A DNA stretch of 64,000 nucleotides from Asticcacaulis sp. (lineage in GTDB: Bacteria; Pseudomonadota; Alphaproteobacteria; Caulobacterales; Caulobacteraceae): the NCBI RefSeq assembly GCF_027484505.1, contig NZ_JAIXSV010000306.1:1-64000 (forward strand), given 5' to 3'. Positions 61,845-64,000 of this stretch are shown here, piece after piece (position 1 is the first letter of the stretch; each line of letters begins with the position of its first letter). The position numbers and the translations under genes are program-made. The notes under the pieces are model-generated. The model was not told the DNA's origin, did no database searches, and saw only the letters and a program-made list of their open reading frames with translations.

Positions 61845-61874
61845 AATGATATCAGTTAGCTATCTGATATCATT
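61845..61874. repeat. GATATC-N4-AGCTATC-type inverted element
   Basis: AATGATATCA (61845-61854) pairs with TGATATCATT (61865-61874). The inner part AGCTATCTGATATCAT (61858-61873) is identical to 6724-6739, and the 28-bp element differs from that one only in a 4-base spacer. It lies 17 bp after the fusion gene stop and about 90 bp before galE. Confidence 0.6.
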
Positions 61875-61965
61875 TCATCCGATAGGATGAGGCCAATTGC
61901 CGGCATCCTTCCCGGCGCGACGCCTGACAGGGCATAGTGGCGATGGAGAAAGTCAGGGATTGGAT

Positions 61966-62988
61966 ATGGATACGGTACTTGTCACGGGTGGTGCAGGCTA
62001 TATCGGCAGCCATGCTGTTCTGGCGCTGCGGGCGGCGGGCCGCGCAGCCGTGGTCCTGGATGATCTGTCAACCGGTGACCGGAAGCTGGTGCCTGCCGAT
62101 GTGCCGCTGATCGTGGGGGATATCGCTGATGGCGAGCAGACAGCCTCTCTGCTGCACGATTACCATATCGGCACCGTCATGCATTTCGCCGGCTCGATCA
62201 TCGTGCCGGAATCCGTGGCCGATCCCCTGAAATATTACCGGAACAACACCGCCGCCAGTCGCAGCCTGATCGAGACCTGTATCAAGGCCGGGGTGGGGCA
62301 CTTCATCTTCTCCTCCACAGCCGCCATCTATGGCAATCCGCCCACCCGGATAGTGACCGAACAGACCCCGACCGCACCGATCAGCCCCTATGGCTGGTCC
62401 AAGCTGATGACGGAGCAGATGCTGGCCGATGTGGCAGCGGCACATCCGGCCTTCCGCTACATCGCCTTGCGCTATTTCAATGTGGCCGGCGCCGATCCGG
62501 ACGGGCGGGCCGGGCAGGTGACCCCGAACGCCACCCATCTGATCAAGCTGGCCTGCGAGACGGCATTGGGCCGGCGCGAGGCGCTGAACATCTTCGGCAG
62601 TGATTATCCCACCCCGGACGGGACCTGCATCCGCGACTATATCCATGTCAGCGATCTGGCCGACGCGCATATCTGCGCCTTGGACCACCTGGAAAAGGGC
62701 GGGGACAGCTTGGTGCTGAATTGCGGCTATGGGCGCGGCTATTCGGTGCGCCAGGTGGCCGAAGCCGTGGACCGTGCCGCAGGGAAGCCCCTGCGGAAGC
62801 TTGAGGCGCCGCGCCGCGCCGGCGATCCGATCGAACTGGTGGCCGACAGCACCCGGCTGCGCGACCTGCTGGGCTGGCACCCGCGCCTGGATGATCTGGA
62901 TCTGATCGTGCGGCACGCGCTGGAATGGGAGGAAAGAAAAGGTGTGCCGGTTCAAATTCCCGCATGTTTCCGGGCACTTGCGATTTAA
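61966..62988 (+). CDS. galE: UDP-glucose 4-epimerase
   Basis: The start is the ATG at 61966, with AGGGA upstream; the open frame begins at 61897 but the NAD motif TGGAGYIGSH follows directly from 61966. The 340-residue enzyme has VMHFAGSIIVPESV, SSTAAIYGNP, the YGWSK catalytic YxxxK and RYFNVAGADPDGR with the later GDGTCIRDYIHVSDLADAH-type motif. It interconverts UDP-glucose and UDP-galactose. The gene is free-standing, preceded by an AT-rich palindrome. Confidence 0.93.
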   Translation: MDTVLVTGGAGYIGSHAVLALRAAGRAAVVLDDLSTGDRKLVPADVPLIVGDIADGEQTASLLHDYHIGTVMHFAGSIIVPESVADPLKYYRNNTAASRSLIETCIKAGVGHFIFSSTAAIYGNPPTRIVTEQTPTAPISPYGWSKLMTEQMLADVAAAHPAFRYIALRYFNVAGADPDGRAGQVTPNATHLIKLACETALGRREALNIFGSDYPTPDGTCIRDYIHVSDLADAHICALDHLEKGGDSLVLNCGYGRGYSVRQVAEAVDRAAGKPLRKLEAPRRAGDPIELVADSTRLRDLLGWHPRLDDLDLIVRHALEWEERKGVPVQIPACFRALAI

Positions 62989-63081
62989 CCCGTTCTCACG
63001 TCGCCAAGCCTGGGTGTAAGCTTCGCCAGTCCGGGCGCCATCTCTTGGTCGCCGCCCCACCCTTGTTCGGAGCAGGAGAGC

Positions 63082-64000
63082 ATGACCCGTCCGGTTCTCG
63101 TCACCGGTGCCGATGGCTTCATCGGCAGCCATCTGGTCGAGACGCTGGTCCGACAAGGTCGCTCCGTGCGGGCCTTCTGCTGCTACAACAGCTTCAACAG
63201 TTGGGGCTGGCTGGATACGGTTGAAAAGGATGTCCGCGCCGGCCTTGATGTGGTGCTGGGCGATATCCGTGACCGGCATTGCGTGGAAGAAGCCATGCGA
63301 GGTTGCGGATCGGTTCTGCATCTGGCAGCCCTGATCGCCATTCCTTTCAGCTATCGGGCGGCGGAGAGTTTTGTCGATGTCAATGTGAAAGGCACCTTGA
63401 ATGTGCTGGAGGCTGCCCGCCGGCTGTCGGTTGATCGGGTCGTCCAGACATCGACGAGCGAAACCTATGGCAGCGCGCAGTTCGTGCCGATGACGGAAGA
63501 ACATCCGCTTTCGGCCCAGTCCCCCTATGCCGCCACCAAGATCGCGGCCGACCAGATGGCCCTGTCCTATTGGCGCAGCTTCGGCCTGCCCGTAGCCGTG
63601 GTCCGGCCTTTCAACACTTTCGGGCCACGCCAGAGCCTGCGGGCGGTCATTCCTACCATTCTGACCCAGCTTCTGGACGGGGCACCCACCCTGCACCTGG
63701 GGGCGCTGGATCCGCGACGCGACTTTACCTTTGTTGGCGATACGGTGGCAGGCATGATCGCCGTTCATGACCACCCTGCCGCTATCGGCCAGGTGATCAA
63801 TATCGGCAGCGGGCATGAGGTCTCCATCGGCGATCTGGCCCGCCTGTGTATGGCCGTGACGGGCCGCGAAGCAGAACTGAAGCAGGAGACTGCGCGTCTG
63901 CGCCCTGTCGACAGCGAGGTCGACCGGCTGCTGTGTGGCAATGAAAAGGCCCTCAGTCTGTTGGGCTGGCGGCCGACCCTGGTCGGGGAAGCGGGCCTGC
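63082..64000 (+). CDS. LegB-like NDP-sugar 4,6-dehydratase (runs off the window)
   Basis: AGGAGAG lies just upstream of the ATG at 63082. About 306 residues are visible: VTGADGFIGSHL, a YNSFNSWGWLD segment that is characteristic of LegB-type UDP-GlcNAc 4,6-dehydratases, VLHLAALIAIPFSY, SETYG and SPYAATKIAAD (YxxxK). FDFTFV and later DSEVDRLL segments are seen. LegB makes a 4-keto-6-deoxy sugar for legionaminic or related nonulosonic acids; specificity is inference. The C-terminus is cut by the window edge. Confidence 0.85.
   Translation, partial: MTRPVLVTGADGFIGSHLVETLVRQGRSVRAFCCYNSFNSWGWLDTVEKDVRAGLDVVLGDIRDRHCVEEAMRGCGSVLHLAALIAIPFSYRAAESFVDVNVKGTLNVLEAARRLSVDRVVQTSTSETYGSAQFVPMTEEHPLSAQSPYAATKIAADQMALSYWRSFGLPVAVVRPFNTFGPRQSLRAVIPTILTQLLDGAPTLHLGALDPRRDFTFVGDTVAGMIAVHDHPAAIGQVINIGSGHEVSIGDLARLCMAVTGREAELKQETARLRPVDSEVDRLLCGNEKALSLLGWRPTLVGEAGL

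Noticed and set aside
62068-63816. A 582-codon minus-strand open frame across galE and the LegB-like gene
   Set aside because: It is the antisense shadow of two well-supported genes and reads His/Gln/Gly-rich without domains.

Overview
The window is GC-rich DNA from a Gram-negative bacterium. Codon use, protein style and gene content (alanine-rich proteins, ParA/RHH partition pair, large multidomain glycosyltransferases, Wzm/Wzt, RgpF and FkbM families) suggest an alphaproteobacterium close to the Rhodospirillales/Azospirillaceae. That placement is inference. Almost everything serves cell-surface polysaccharide synthesis, modification and export. No rRNA, tRNA or CRISPR array was seen.

Layout. 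(1) 1-4.2 kb: the 5' part of a Wzx flippase, an FkbM methyltransferase, a secreted Ala-rich repeat protein, an outer-membrane polysaccharide export lipoprotein and a PP2A-like phosphatase. (2) 4.3-8.3 kb: a small genome-plasticity zone with a type Ib-like partition cassette (ParA plus a basic RHH-like partner), a 55-bp perfect palindrome, dispersed GCTATC/GATAGC sites, and two decayed loci (a nucleotide-sugar epimerase, and a sulfate-activation cysD/cysC remnant that has lost cysN). (3) 8.4-31.4 kb: a type I secretion ABC/HlyD pair, large glycosyltransferases, a Wzm/Wzt O-polysaccharide ABC exporter, RgpF, an RTX-like protein, a methyltransferase, a GT4 enzyme, a Sel1-repeat protein and an intact UDP-glucuronate-4-epimerase-like gene. 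(4) 31.4-52.8 kb: the most unusual block. A ~85-residue module with the signature GPxHxxHxDI...GGGxFSHW...FSxSDxxDPxxNGRxY occurs about eight times in five proteins, fused to a GT4 glycosyltransferase, a radical SAM enzyme (four copies), a transglutaminase-like domain and two paralogous methyltransferases. Around them lie asparagine synthetase AsnB, a degenerate AsnB-like protein, a TPR protein, three phage-tail-like ORFs and more glycosyltransferases. (5) 53-64 kb: sugar-nucleotide genes (Ugd, an FdtA/FdtB pair, a NeuD/PglD-type acyltransferase, GalE, a LegB-like dehydratase), a FemAB-like acyltransferase, a five-bladed-propeller GH-like protein, a methyltransferase, and a nucleotidyltransferase-HAD fusion whose first domain looks catalytically worn.

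How it fits together. Ugd, the epimerases, FdtA/FdtB and LegB-like enzymes would supply UDP-GlcA, UDP-Gal/GalA and amino-deoxy sugars. The glycosyltransferases assemble chains, and methyl- and acyltransferases decorate them. Wzx, Wzm/Wzt and the Wza-like lipoprotein move the products out. Several genes are joined by ATGA or TGATG overlaps (452, 13310, 37165, 56122, 58633, 59322), indicating translational coupling. Pseudogenes with an intact paralogue in the same window (epimerase, HAD phosphatase) and dispersed palindromes point to repeated rearrangement.
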